The translations under genes and the position numbers were made by a program. A stretch of 64,000 bases of DNA from Acrocarpospora catenulata (GTDB lineage Bacteria; Actinomycetota; Actinomycetes; Streptosporangiales; Streptosporangiaceae): the NCBI RefSeq assembly GCF_018476525.1, contig NZ_JAHCST010000004.1:230833-294832 (forward strand), given 5' to 3'. Of this stretch, positions 26,413 to 36,484 are shown piece after piece; the stretch's first letter is position 1; the number at the start of each line of letters is the position of its first letter. Under the pieces are notes generated by a model that saw nothing but the letters and a program-made list of their open reading frames with translations, was not told the origin of the DNA and did no database searches.

Positions 26413-28641
26413 ATGACACCCCGGTTGGCCGCTGGCGCGTTGGCAGGGATGGTGGCGGGACTGTTGCTCGCCCTGCCGGGGGTGGCGCGGGCGGAGGTCA
26501 GCCCGGTGCGGATCGTCATCCTGGTGGACGAGTCGGGGAGCCTGTCGGCCGTCGATCTTCAGGCGGAGAAGGCGGCGGCGGCCTCGATCGCGGTGGGCGA
26601 GCTGTCCGCGCGGTCGGAGATCGCGGTGATCGGGTTCGGCAGCGCGAACCAGGCGGGCCAGTCGCCGCTCGACCCCGTCTGCGACCTGACCGAGCTCGCC
26701 GACGACACGGCCCGTCAGTACCTGCTGAACTGCATCGGCGACCTGCGGCGGCGGGAGACCCAGGAGGGCAACGACACCGACTACGTCACCGCGATCTCCC
26801 AGGCGCTGTCCATCATGGATCGGCGGACCGACGGCGTCGAGCGGCGGAACGTGGTCTTCCTGCTCACCGACGGGAAGCTCGACGTGCGGAACAGCCCGAG
26901 CTGGGGTTCTGTACCGGACCAGCGCACCGCGAACGCCGACCGGGAGCTCACCGAGACGCTGCTGCCCCGGGCCGTCGCCGGCAGGACCCAGATCTGGGCG
27001 CTCGGGTTCGGCGCGGTCGACCCGGTCGCCCTCCAGCGGGTGACCAGCGGCGCCTACCAGACGGCCTGCAACAGCCGCCCGGAATCCAAGCCGCAGGTCA
27101 CCATCATCGGCGACTCCGCCGATGTGCCGGACGCGCTGCAACGCATGTTCGCCGCGGCCCGCTGCGCCGCTGACGTCTCCACCTCCACGCATGCGCTCGG
27201 CACCGGCGCCACGGTCGATCTGACGGTGGAGATACCTCCGATCAGCACCGACGGCGCGATCACGGTGGTCAAACGCGATCCCCGGATCCGGGTGGACTTC
27301 CTCGACCCCGAAGGTCGCCAGGTGCCGAAGACCGGGGAGTTCAACGGCTCGGTCTTCAACATCACCGGCGAACGGGGAACGGTCGAGACCTTACAGATCA
27401 AGGATCCGCAGCCGGGTAAGTGGACGGTACGGGTGACCTCCGGCCCGGACATCCCAGAAAAGGACGTGCAGGCGATCGCGCTCTGGCAGGGAGCGCTGAG
27501 GATCGCGAGTCTGCTCGACCCTCCGTTGCCCGGCGCCGGTGATCGGGCGGTCGCGCGGGTACGGCTGCTGGGGCGGAACGGAATGGTCATCGACGGAGAC
27601 ACCGCGAAAGACCTGAACGTCCGGGCGCAGCTCACCGGCGACGGTTTCACCACGGTGAACCTCGCCCTGCGCGATGACGGCCGACAACCGGACGCCACCG
27701 CGGGCGACGGCCAGTACGCGGGGTACGTCACGATTCCCCGCACCGCGACCGGGTCTCTCACGCTGCGCGGCACCGCCGCCGCGGCAGGTGTCGTCGGCGA
27801 CTCGGTCCCCTACTACGCGCGGGTCGCGACCGGCTCGCAACGGATCGCGGCACACATCCAGGTCGATCAGGACACGGTCCCGCCGGGCGGCTCGATAACC
27901 GGCACGGTCACCGCCGAGAGCACCCTGACCAGGCCCGTCGCCCTCCGGCTGTCGCTCTTCCTCGACAATCCGGGCATCGGGGCCACCATCGATTTGTCAC
28001 CCCACCAGCTGCCCGCCGGAGGCACCACCGAGTTCGGTTTCACCGTGCGCATCCCCGCCGGCACCGCCCTGGGCCCCATGTCGGGAACGATCCGCCTGAC
28101 CGACGCCTCCGCTCCCCCGGCGTCCACCGGTCCCCCGCCGACCTCCACGGCCTCGCCGATCCCCACGACCGCCGCGGAGGTGTATGCGGAGACCTATCTC
28201 GGAGTGGAGATCGGCTACCCGCCGACCTTATGGGAACGCTATTGGTGGGAGTTCCTGATCGCGGCGCTGGCGGTCGCCGCCGGGGCCGCCTACCTGGTCA
28301 CCGCGCGGCTGCGAACACGTGCGGCGGCGCGTGACGTCCAGGGTCTCACCCTCTTCCTGACCGGTCCCGACGGAGAGATCAGCCGGCTCCGCGCCCCGGC
28401 CGTACCGGCGGGGGAGTTTCCTTTCGTCGTCCGCGACGACCCGCCCCGCCTCGACCGGCCACGCAGCACCGACGCCATCTATCTGGCCCGGCGCACCGGC
28501 AGCAGCCTGACCGTCGCCACCCCCGATGGCAAGCACCTGGTGCTCAGGCCTGACGAGGAGATCCCGCTCGCCCCCGACTTCTCGCTCGCGTACAGCGAAA
28601 CCCGGCTCCACGAGTTCCAGCGCGACGCATTTCGCGACTGA
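26413..28641 (+). CDS. secreted VWA-domain protein with C-terminal membrane anchor
   Basis: 742 residues. Signal peptide (GALAGMVAGLLLALPGVARA), then a von Willebrand A domain with a MIDAS site (ILVDESGSLS at about 35-44, and FLLTDGKLDV), several Ig-like beta domains (VGDRVAPV-like repeats absent, but VPPGGSITGTVTAESTLTRP is typical), a Pro/Thr linker, one transmembrane helix (WEFLIAALAVAAGAAYLV, about 610-630) and a basic, beta-rich cytoplasmic tail of 110 residues. It contains two TTA codons (27391, 28228), rare here. It begins a co-oriented set with a membrane protein and a MinD-like ATPase. Function unknown. Confidence 0.85.
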   Translation: MTPRLAAGALAGMVAGLLLALPGVARAEVSPVRIVILVDESGSLSAVDLQAEKAAAASIAVGELSARSEIAVIGFGSANQAGQSPLDPVCDLTELADDTARQYLLNCIGDLRRRETQEGNDTDYVTAISQALSIMDRRTDGVERRNVVFLLTDGKLDVRNSPSWGSVPDQRTANADRELTETLLPRAVAGRTQIWALGFGAVDPVALQRVTSGAYQTACNSRPESKPQVTIIGDSADVPDALQRMFAAARCAADVSTSTHALGTGATVDLTVEIPPISTDGAITVVKRDPRIRVDFLDPEGRQVPKTGEFNGSVFNITGERGTVETLQIKDPQPGKWTVRVTSGPDIPEKDVQAIALWQGALRIASLLDPPLPGAGDRAVARVRLLGRNGMVIDGDTAKDLNVRAQLTGDGFTTVNLALRDDGRQPDATAGDGQYAGYVTIPRTATGSLTLRGTAAAAGVVGDSVPYYARVATGSQRIAAHIQVDQDTVPPGGSITGTVTAESTLTRPVALRLSLFLDNPGIGATIDLSPHQLPAGGTTEFGFTVRIPAGTALGPMSGTIRLTDASAPPASTGPPPTSTASPIPTTAAEVYAETYLGVEIGYPPTLWERYWWEFLIAALAVAAGAAYLVTARLRTRAAARDVQGLTLFLTGPDGEISRLRAPAVPAGEFPFVVRDDPPRLDRPRSTDAIYLARRTGSSLTVATPDGKHLVLRPDEEIPLAPDFSLAYSETRLHEFQRDAFRD

Positions 28642-28750
28642 TATCGCGACTATTTCGGCACGGCGTGTTACATCGGAGACGCGCGATGCGATGTATCCAG
28701 CGGAGTAATCGGCGAAGTCGAAACCGACAACAGCGACGTACGGCTGTGGA

Positions 28751-29344
28751 GTGTGCTTGTTCAACCTGTCGCGAACGGGCCCTCCGTTCCGGAATGAGCT
28801 GGTACCGGCCCCACCGGACCAGCACCAACCCGTGCCCACCGCACCGAACCCCGAACTGTTCGGCCACCTGATAGAACCCGTCAAGTTCGTGTTCTCGTGG
28901 GCCGGACTCATGCCCATCGCCATCATCATCAGCGGCCGTTTCATCGCCGAGCTGATGAAACTCTCCGGTCGGCGGACCTATTTCTTCCAGATCAAGATTC
29001 CGCGGTTCATCGGCATCTTCGCCAAAGACGACGAGGTGGTCTTCGGTTTCGGGGCTTTCATCGTCACCCTGCTCACCGTCGGACTGGTCGGCGGCCGGGG
29101 CAGCTACGAGATGTTCCGGGAACGCTTCGGACTGGATCTGGGCCAGTTCACCTCCACCTGCGTGCTGAGCGCGCTCACCACCGTCGCGATCACCACGGTG
29201 ATCCTGCTCGCCAACCGCGCGGCCGGCGCCCTGCGCCGCAAGACCGACCCCACCCTCCAGGAGCACCAGCAGATGATCGAGGACCTGGCCGCGAAGCGCG
29301 CCCGGCCCGTCCCGCCCGGTCAGGACGAAGGAGACAACCCGTGA
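28751..29344 (+). CDS. integral membrane protein, VWA/MinD-like operon
   Basis: 197 residues with about three transmembrane helices (FVFSWAGLMPIAIIISGRFI, FGFGAFIVTLLTVGLVGG, CVLSALTTVAITTVILLA) and a charged C-terminal tail. GTG 28751 is the longest option; a downstream GTG at 28831 also fits, and neither has a good ribosome site. The stop overlaps the GTG of the MinD-like ATPase (GTGA). It matches no family I can name. Context suggests a membrane subunit working with that ATPase and the VWA protein. Confidence 0.7.
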   Translation: MCLFNLSRTGPPFRNELVPAPPDQHQPVPTAPNPELFGHLIEPVKFVFSWAGLMPIAIIISGRFIAELMKLSGRRTYFFQIKIPRFIGIFAKDDEVVFGFGAFIVTLLTVGLVGGRGSYEMFRERFGLDLGQFTSTCVLSALTTVAITTVILLANRAAGALRRKTDPTLQEHQQMIEDLAAKRARPVPPGQDEGDNP

Positions 29345-30387
29345 CCGGCAGCCGTAGTGTCGCGATCGTCTCCGGCAAGGGCGGCTCCGGCAAGACCATG
29401 ATCGCCACCGAGATCGGCCGGATCTTCGCCGACGTGGGCAGCACGATCCTCATCGACGGCGACACCGCCACGGCCGGTCTGTCCTACTTTCTGGTGCTGA
29501 AGTACGTACGGAACATCCAGCGCGGCTACTCCACGTACGCCTTGAGCGACGACCCGCCCCCACTCACCGACCTGCTCCTGGACCTGCCCGCCCCGCACCC
29601 CTGGCCCTGGCGGTTCCTCCCGATCGGCGACCACCGCCGCCTCGCCCTCCGGTTCCTGGGCACGGAGTCCACCCATCTGCGCGAGTTCCTCGGCCCGGTC
29701 ATCGCCCGCGCCACCGACGAGGCCGAGTACGTGGTGGTCGACTGCCGGGGCGGCATCGACGACGAGTCGGTCGCGGTGTGCGCCGTGGTGGACGACATCA
29801 TCCTGGTCGTCGAAGCCGACGCCACCTCCTTCCAGGCGTCCAGCCACGTCGTGGACGTGCTCACCGCCCAGGGCCTGGCCCACAAGCTCCGCGGCTTCAT
29901 CATCAACAAGGCCATCGAGGACCCCACGGCGGTGGCCAGGAACGGCCCCGTCACCTTCGGCACGCAGTACCTGAGCGCCGTGCCCTTCGACCTGGAGGCC
30001 AGCCGGGCGTTCCTGATCAGCGAGCTGACCGACCGTTACTCGATCTTCGCCATCCACGTCCGCGAGGCGCTCTCCAAGGCGTACCCCGAGCTGATCAGGC
30101 CGTCCCAGGCGCGCATCTGGACCCGGGAGGACTACAGCGACCTGAACGTCCTGACCCCCGAGTCCGCCCGGGGCGGCGTGCTCCTGGGCGGCGCCATGGC
30201 CACCGCCGGGGTCACCTGCGCCGTGGGCCTGGCCACCGGGACCCTGCCGAGCACCCTCCCGTGGCTGATCGGGCTCATCGCCGTGCTGACCGTCATCGGC
30301 ATAGCGGGCACCATCGAACCCCTCCGCCGGATATTCGGCAGGATGGTCCGCCTGCTCTACCGCGGGTTCCGCAGGAAGGGCGTCTAG
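29341..30387 (+). CDS. MinD/ParA-like ATPase with C-terminal membrane helices
   Basis: 348 residues. A deviant Walker A (SGKGGSGKTMIATE, residues 11-24), IDGDTATAG at the A' position, YVVVDCRGGIDD as switch II, and INKAIEDP for base recognition define a SIMIBI MinD/ParA ATPase. Unlike ordinary MinD (amphipathic tail), it ends with two transmembrane helices (GGVLLGGAMATAGVTCAVGL and WLIGLIAVLTVIGIAGTI, about 278-325), so it is fixed in the membrane. AAGGAG precedes GTG 29341. Its stop shares a CTAG with the convergent PBP gene. Confidence 0.85.
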   Translation: MTGSRSVAIVSGKGGSGKTMIATEIGRIFADVGSTILIDGDTATAGLSYFLVLKYVRNIQRGYSTYALSDDPPPLTDLLLDLPAPHPWPWRFLPIGDHRRLALRFLGTESTHLREFLGPVIARATDEAEYVVVDCRGGIDDESVAVCAVVDDIILVVEADATSFQASSHVVDVLTAQGLAHKLRGFIINKAIEDPTAVARNGPVTFGTQYLSAVPFDLEASRAFLISELTDRYSIFAIHVREALSKAYPELIRPSQARIWTREDYSDLNVLTPESARGGVLLGGAMATAGVTCAVGLATGTLPSTLPWLIGLIAVLTVIGIAGTIEPLRRIFGRMVRLLYRGFRRKGV

Positions 30388-32540
30388 AACTCGAAGCGGG
30401 ACGGGCGGGCGGCCGGTTCGGCGGTGCGTACGTCGATGTTGTCCGGGGGCCTGTTGTCGGGGTTGCCCGACTGGTCAGGGTCCTCGTTCGGGGTGGGTTC
30501 GTCGGAGGGTGGGGGTGTGTCCGGGTTCTCGGTGGTTTTCTCGGGGGCCGGGGTGGAGATCTGTTCGGATTCTCCGGGGGTGGGGGTTTTGCTTGGTTCG
30601 TTGCGCCAGTCGCGGCTGTTGTCGTAGGAGCGGTCGTTCCAGGAGTCGTAGATGGTGGGCTCGGGGAACTCCTTGACGGGTTCGCCGTCCATGGCGGCGG
30701 TCATGAAGCTCTTCCAGATCTGGGCGGGGAGGGTGCCGCCGTAGAGGGCGCCATAACCGGGCACGGTGACGGGCTTGTTGTCGTCGCGGAACATGTTGAC
30801 GGCCACCGAGAGCTGGGGGACGTAGCCGGTGAACCAGACCGCGGCGGACTCGTCGGTGGTGCCGGTCTTACCGGCCACGGGGCGGTCCCAGAGGCGGGCG
30901 CCGGTGCCGGTGCCGCCAGTGACGACCTGCTGGAGGGCGTAGGTGGTGTCGGCGGCCGTGTCGGCGCTGAACGCCCGTACGCCGAGCGGGTTGATGGTGC
31001 GGGTCTGGCCGTTGGCGGTGGTGACGGAGAGGATCACGTGGGCCGGGTGGTGGATGCCGTCGGCCGCGAAGGTGGCGTACGCGGAGGCCTGCTGCACCGC
31101 GCTCACCGAGGCGACCCCGAGCGGGAAGGTGGGCGCCGACTCGTGCTGGACGAGCTGGCCGGCCGGGATCCCGGCGGCCTCGGCGGCCCGGGCCACCTTG
31201 TCCAGGCCCACCTTCTGGCCGAGGTCCACGAACGCGGTGTTGACCGAGTACCGGGTCGCCTGGATCAGGTCCACCGACCCGTACGAGGTGTCCCCGGAGT
31301 TCGGAATGGTGGCCGAGGCGATGCGCATCGGCGAGTTGCCGTTCACCCGGGTGTACAGGCCCATGCCGTCCTCCAGCGCGGCGGCCAGCGTGTACGCCTT
31401 GAACGTGGACCCCGCCTGCACCTTGGCGTCGAAGGCGTTGTTCCACTCGGTGGCGTTGTAGTCCCGGCCCCCGTAGAACGCGACGACCTCCCCCGTGGCC
31501 GGATCCACCGCCGCGAGCCCGGCCCGGACCTTCTTCGGCGTGTCGTCCGGCAGCACGGTCTTGACCGCCTCCTCGGCCAGCCCCATGAGCTTCTTGTCGA
31601 AGGTCGTGGTGATCTTCAACCCGCCCTGGTTGATGTGCTCGTCGCTGTAGCCCAGCCGGTTGAGCTCGGCCCGTACCTGCGCGAGCATGTAGCCCTTCTG
31701 CCCGCCCAGCGAGAGCGGCGCCTTCTGCTTGACCAGCGTGGGGAACTCGAGCGCGGCGGCCAGCTCGGGGGTGAGCGCCTTGGTCTGCACCATCCCGGTC
31801 ACCACGCCCTGCCAGCGCGCCCGGACCGCCTCCAGGTCCGTCCCCTGGGGGTTGGCGAAGCGGGTCGGCTGCTGGATCACGGCGGCCAGGTAGGCGCCCT
31901 CGGCGGCGGTCAGCCGGGACACGTCCTTGTTGAAGTAGGCCAGCGAGGCGGCCTGCACCCCGTACGCCCCTCGGCCGAAGTAGATCGTGTTCAGGTACTG
32001 CTCCAGCACCCAGTCCTTGGACTTGGAGCGGTCCACCTTCAGGGAGATCATGATCTCCTTGAGCTTGCGGACCACCGTGCGTTCCTGGCTGAGGCCGCTG
32101 TAGTAGTTGCGCACCATCTGCTGGGTGATGGTCGAGCCGCCCTGCAACTGCTTGCCGGTGATCGTGGACCACATGGCCCGCGCCGTACCCGACAGCGAAA
32201 CGCCGGTGTCCTGGTAGAACGTCCGGTTCTCGGCGGCGATGACGGCGTTGCGGACGTCCTTCGGCACGCTGGTGAGCGGCACGTTCTTCCGGTTCACCCC
32301 CTGGGTGGCCAGCACCGTCTTGCCGTCCCGATAGTAGATGACCGAGCCCTGGGCGGTGGCCAGCTCCTGGGTGGTGTCCGGGATCGGGGTGAGCGCCCAG
32401 ACCACCGCGAGCAGTCCCACCACGCCGGCGATTGTGGCGCCGCCGACGATGAGCACGGTACGGAGGATCCGCCGGGGTCTGGCCGCCCTGCTGTTGATCC
32501 CCTGAGTGCTGTCCTCGCCGCTAAGCACGCGATCCCCCAT
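30384..32540 (-). CDS. class A penicillin-binding protein (bifunctional)
   Basis: 718 residues. A short cytoplasmic segment, one transmembrane helix (TVLIVGGATIAGVVGLLAVV), a GT51 transglycosylase domain (AVIAAENRTFYQDTGV, GGSTITQQMVRNYY, RKLKEIMISLKVDRSKSK) and a transpeptidase domain with SxxK (GSTFK, near 380), SxN (YSVNT, near 433) and KTG (AGKTGTTDES, near 554). A disordered Pro/Glu/Thr tail of about 80 residues follows. It polymerises and cross-links peptidoglycan. The convergent neighbour is the MinD-like gene. Confidence 0.95.
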   Translation of the reverse strand: MGDRVLSGEDSTQGINSRAARPRRILRTVLIVGGATIAGVVGLLAVVWALTPIPDTTQELATAQGSVIYYRDGKTVLATQGVNRKNVPLTSVPKDVRNAVIAAENRTFYQDTGVSLSGTARAMWSTITGKQLQGGSTITQQMVRNYYSGLSQERTVVRKLKEIMISLKVDRSKSKDWVLEQYLNTIYFGRGAYGVQAASLAYFNKDVSRLTAAEGAYLAAVIQQPTRFANPQGTDLEAVRARWQGVVTGMVQTKALTPELAAALEFPTLVKQKAPLSLGGQKGYMLAQVRAELNRLGYSDEHINQGGLKITTTFDKKLMGLAEEAVKTVLPDDTPKKVRAGLAAVDPATGEVVAFYGGRDYNATEWNNAFDAKVQAGSTFKAYTLAAALEDGMGLYTRVNGNSPMRIASATIPNSGDTSYGSVDLIQATRYSVNTAFVDLGQKVGLDKVARAAEAAGIPAGQLVQHESAPTFPLGVASVSAVQQASAYATFAADGIHHPAHVILSVTTANGQTRTINPLGVRAFSADTAADTTYALQQVVTGGTGTGARLWDRPVAGKTGTTDESAAVWFTGYVPQLSVAVNMFRDDNKPVTVPGYGALYGGTLPAQIWKSFMTAAMDGEPVKEFPEPTIYDSWNDRSYDNSRDWRNEPSKTPTPGESEQISTPAPEKTTENPDTPPPSDEPTPNEDPDQSGNPDNRPPDNIDVRTAEPAARPSRFEF

Positions 32541-32616
32541 ACCTCTCGCAGGCGTTCACGCTAGACGATAGATAACGGTGCTTGGGACATTGCAGCTACC
32601 TTGCGGCTATCGTCCA

Positions 32617-33084
32617 CTACCGTTGCGCGGCCTTGACCAACGGCAGGGTGCGGTATGGCACGGGGGTGTCCAGAGCGATCACGGACTCGGTCCGCACCAC
32701 CCCCGGCACCTCCACGATCAGGTCGATCACCCGCTGCAGGTCGGCGTTGCTCCGGGCCACGACCCGGCAGAGCATGTCGTACCCACCGGTGATCGTGTGT
32801 ACCTCCAGGACCTCGGGGATCAGCGCCAGCCGGTCGGCCACCGGGTCGTGGCCGGCCATCTGCCGGATCTGCAGGGTGACGAAGGCGGTCACCCCGTAGC
32901 CGAGGGCCGGCGGGTCGATGCGCGGGCCGTACCCGGTGATCACGCCGCGCGCGGCCAGCCGGTCCAGGCGGGCCTGCACGGTGCCGCGGGCCACGTTCAG
33001 CCGCCGGGAACACTCCAGCACCCCGACTCGCGGCTCTTCCTCCAGTAACGCGATAAGCCGGACATCCAGCTGGTCAACGCTCAC
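32617..33084 (-). CDS. Lrp/AsnC-family transcriptional regulator
   Basis: 155 residues. N-terminal HTH (SVDQLDVRLIALLEEEPRVG, CSRRLNVARGTVQARLDRLA) and C-terminal RAM/ACT-like domain (VTAFVTLQIRQMAGHD, VHTITGGYDMLCRVVARSNA). GTG 33084 has GGAGA six bases ahead. It is divergent from hppD across a 96-bp AT-richer region (TATGCATATTG core at about 33115-33125). Such AsnC regulators beside hpd genes usually control aromatic amino-acid breakdown; here that is inferred from position. Confidence 0.9.
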   Translation of the reverse strand: MSVDQLDVRLIALLEEEPRVGVLECSRRLNVARGTVQARLDRLAARGVITGYGPRIDPPALGYGVTAFVTLQIRQMAGHDPVADRLALIPEVLEVHTITGGYDMLCRVVARSNADLQRVIDLIVEVPGVVRTESVIALDTPVPYRTLPLVKAAQR

Positions 33085-33141
33085 ACCGATTCTCCATGGT
33101 TCACGGCCTTCACTATGCATATTGTCCACTATTTCAGGTGA

Positions 33142-34275
<1,134 letters not shown>

Positions 34276-34333
34276 GCGGGTCCTTTACTTTTTGACGGCT
34301 TTGCCCCAGCGGGTCCGGGGCGATCACGGGTAC

Positions 34334-34981
34334 ATGGGATCTCCGCACCCGCCACCGGGCGAGCCGAACGAGCGACCGGACCCTAACCAGGGACCCCTCC
34401 TGGGACCCGACCCGAAACCCATTCCGGGCCCCGACCCAGGGCCGATCCCCGGTCCGCTACCGGGCCCGGACCCGGGACCGCCACCCGGTCCGGGCCCCCG
34501 GCAGGAGCCCCTGTGGACGCCCCCCGCCCACGGTCACCCGTACGGCGAGCCGCTGCCGCCGCTGGCCGGCCGGGGGCGGCGGCTGGCGGCGGGCGTCCTC
34601 GACCTGATCATTCTCGGCATCATCACCAGCCCGCTCACCTACGACAGCTGGACGGCGGCCTCTCAGCTCACGAAATACTCCCAGTTCACGACCAGTGACT
34701 ACTTCTGGACGCTGGTGGTCACGTTCCTCTACTTCTGGCTGCTGCACGGCTACTGGCACGGCCAGACCCTGGGCAAGCGCCTGCTCGGCATCCGCGTCGT
34801 CCCGGAGACCGGCGGTCGTATCGTCCCCGGCCAGGCCGCGATCCGCTCGGCGGTCCTGTCCATCGTGTATCTCACCTGCTGTCTGAGCTTCGTGGACCTC
34901 GTCTGGATTCTTTTCGACCCGCGAAAGCAGGCACTCCATGACAAAGCCGCCCGGACCCTGGTGGTAGACGCCCGAAGCTGA
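34334..34981 (+). CDS. RDD-family membrane protein with Pro/Gly repeat head
   Basis: 215 residues. The first 65 are a cytoplasmic Pro-Gly-Asp repeat (units like GPDPGPIPGPLP), then an RDD domain: GRGRRLAAGVLDLIILGIIT, FWTLVVTFLYFWLLHGYWHG, TLGKRLLGIRVV and DPRKQALHDKAARTLVV. ATG 34334 is taken because upstream codons look non-coding. RDD proteins are small polytopic proteins, some with ion or cation exchange roles; nothing more specific can be said. The repeat DNA is rich in GGGCCC-type inverted repeats. Confidence 0.87.
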   Translation: MGSPHPPPGEPNERPDPNQGPLLGPDPKPIPGPDPGPIPGPLPGPDPGPPPGPGPRQEPLWTPPAHGHPYGEPLPPLAGRGRRLAAGVLDLIILGIITSPLTYDSWTAASQLTKYSQFTTSDYFWTLVVTFLYFWLLHGYWHGQTLGKRLLGIRVVPETGGRIVPGQAAIRSAVLSIVYLTCCLSFVDLVWILFDPRKQALHDKAARTLVVDARS

Positions 34982-35041
34982 CGGTCCTCTCGCGTAGGGT
35001 GTGCCGACAGGGTTCGGGACGCGGAGGGGATACGTCAACGC

Positions 35042-36484
35042 ATGCGACGCCTGATCGGCACGGTGTCCGGGGTTTTCGCACTGGTGGCCTGCTCGGCCTC
35101 CAACGGCGCGAGTACGGCGCCCTCCTCCCCCGCCGCACCGCCCAGCGCCTCTTCGCCGTCCGTCGCCCGTTCCGCTTCCGCGGCGACGGCGGGGACCACG
35201 GGGATCGGGGATCCCTACTTTCCGGGTGACGGCAACGGGGGCTACGACGTAACCCACTATTCGCTGGCGCTGGCGTACGATCCGGGGCGCAAGCACCTGG
35301 GGGGCACGGCCACCGTGGAGGCCAAGGCCGTACAGAATCTGTCGCAGTTCAACATGGACCTGCACGGGTTCACCGTGAGCAAGGTGACCGTGGACGGGGC
35401 CGACGCCCAGTTCGACCGCAAGGGCGACGAGCTGACCGTCTACACCGACCTGGACGACCAGGACGACTTCAAGGTCACCGTGGCCTACGCGGGCACCCCC
35501 GAACCGGTCAGGGGCTCCGCCAACCTGGGCACCTACGGGTTCGTGCCGACCGCGGACGGCTCCTTCGTGACCAGCGAGCCGAACGGCGCCAAGACCTGGT
35601 TCCCGAGCAACGACCACCCCGCCGACAAGGCCACCTTCGACTTCCGGCTGACCGTGCCCGAGGGGGTGACCGCGATCGCCAACGGCGAGCTGACCGCCCC
35701 GCCGAAGACCGAGGGCGGGCAGACCACCTTCCTCTGGCGGGAGAGCCACCCGATGGCGACCTACCTGGCCACCATGACCACCGGCAAGTTCAGCGTGCGC
35801 ACCGGCGACTCCCCGGGTGGCATCCCGGTCTACGCGGCCACCGACCCGCGCTACGACGGCGTCCTGGACAACCTGTTCACCGAGTCCGGCAAGATCACCG
35901 ACCACTGGTCCAAGGTCTTCGGACCCTACCCGTTCAAATCCACCGGTGGCGTGGTGGACGACTTCGACGCCGGTTACGCGCTGGAGAACCAGACCAAGCC
36001 CATCTACGGCGGCTTCGAGCCGGACCAGAGCATCATCGCGCACGAGCTGGCCCACCAGTGGTTCGGCAACAGCCTGAGCATCACCCGCTGGAAGGACCTC
36101 TGGCTGAACGAGGGCTTCGCCACCTACGCCGAGTGGCTCTGGGCCGAGGACAACGGCCAGGCCACCGCCCAGAACGCCTTCGACCAGGCGTACGCCAACG
36201 CCACCGACGCGCTCTGGGACTACCCGCCCGGCGAGACCCGGCCGGACGACCTGTTCAACGCCTCGGTGTACATCCGCGGCGCGATGGCCCTGCACGCGCT
36301 CCGGGTGGCCATCGGGGACGACAAGTTCTTCCCCATGCTCAAGAAGTGGGTGGCCGACCACAAGTACGGCAACGTGACCACCGAGGAGTTCATCGAACTG
36401 GCCGAGCAGACCGCCGGGCGGCAGCTGGGCGACCTGTTCGACGCCTGGCTGTTCGAGCGGACCAGGCCCCCGAAGGTGGGCTAG
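35042..36484 (+). CDS. M1-family metallopeptidase, lipoprotein
   Basis: 480 residues. Signal sequence with lipobox LVAC (Cys near residue 18), an Ala/Ser/Pro linker, the M1 N-terminal beta domain (GYDVTHYSLALAYDPGRKHL) and the catalytic domain with HELAHQWFG (about 333-341) and the third zinc ligand in LNEGFATYAEWLW. A clear GAMEN equivalent is altered (DAGYALENQTKPIY). The ERAP-like C-terminal domain is missing, as in short secreted actinobacterial M1 enzymes. It trims peptides from the N-terminus outside the cell. Confidence 0.92.
   Translation: MRRLIGTVSGVFALVACSASNGASTAPSSPAAPPSASSPSVARSASAATAGTTGIGDPYFPGDGNGGYDVTHYSLALAYDPGRKHLGGTATVEAKAVQNLSQFNMDLHGFTVSKVTVDGADAQFDRKGDELTVYTDLDDQDDFKVTVAYAGTPEPVRGSANLGTYGFVPTADGSFVTSEPNGAKTWFPSNDHPADKATFDFRLTVPEGVTAIANGELTAPPKTEGGQTTFLWRESHPMATYLATMTTGKFSVRTGDSPGGIPVYAATDPRYDGVLDNLFTESGKITDHWSKVFGPYPFKSTGGVVDDFDAGYALENQTKPIYGGFEPDQSIIAHELAHQWFGNSLSITRWKDLWLNEGFATYAEWLWAEDNGQATAQNAFDQAYANATDALWDYPPGETRPDDLFNASVYIRGAMALHALRVAIGDDKFFPMLKKWVADHKYGNVTTEEFIELAEQTAGRQLGDLFDAWLFERTRPPKVG

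Noticed and set aside
34350..34510. Dense GGGCCC inverted repeats that might be a regulatory hairpin array
   Set aside because: They encode the Pro-Gly-Asp head of the RDD protein in frame; structure is a by-product of codon choice.
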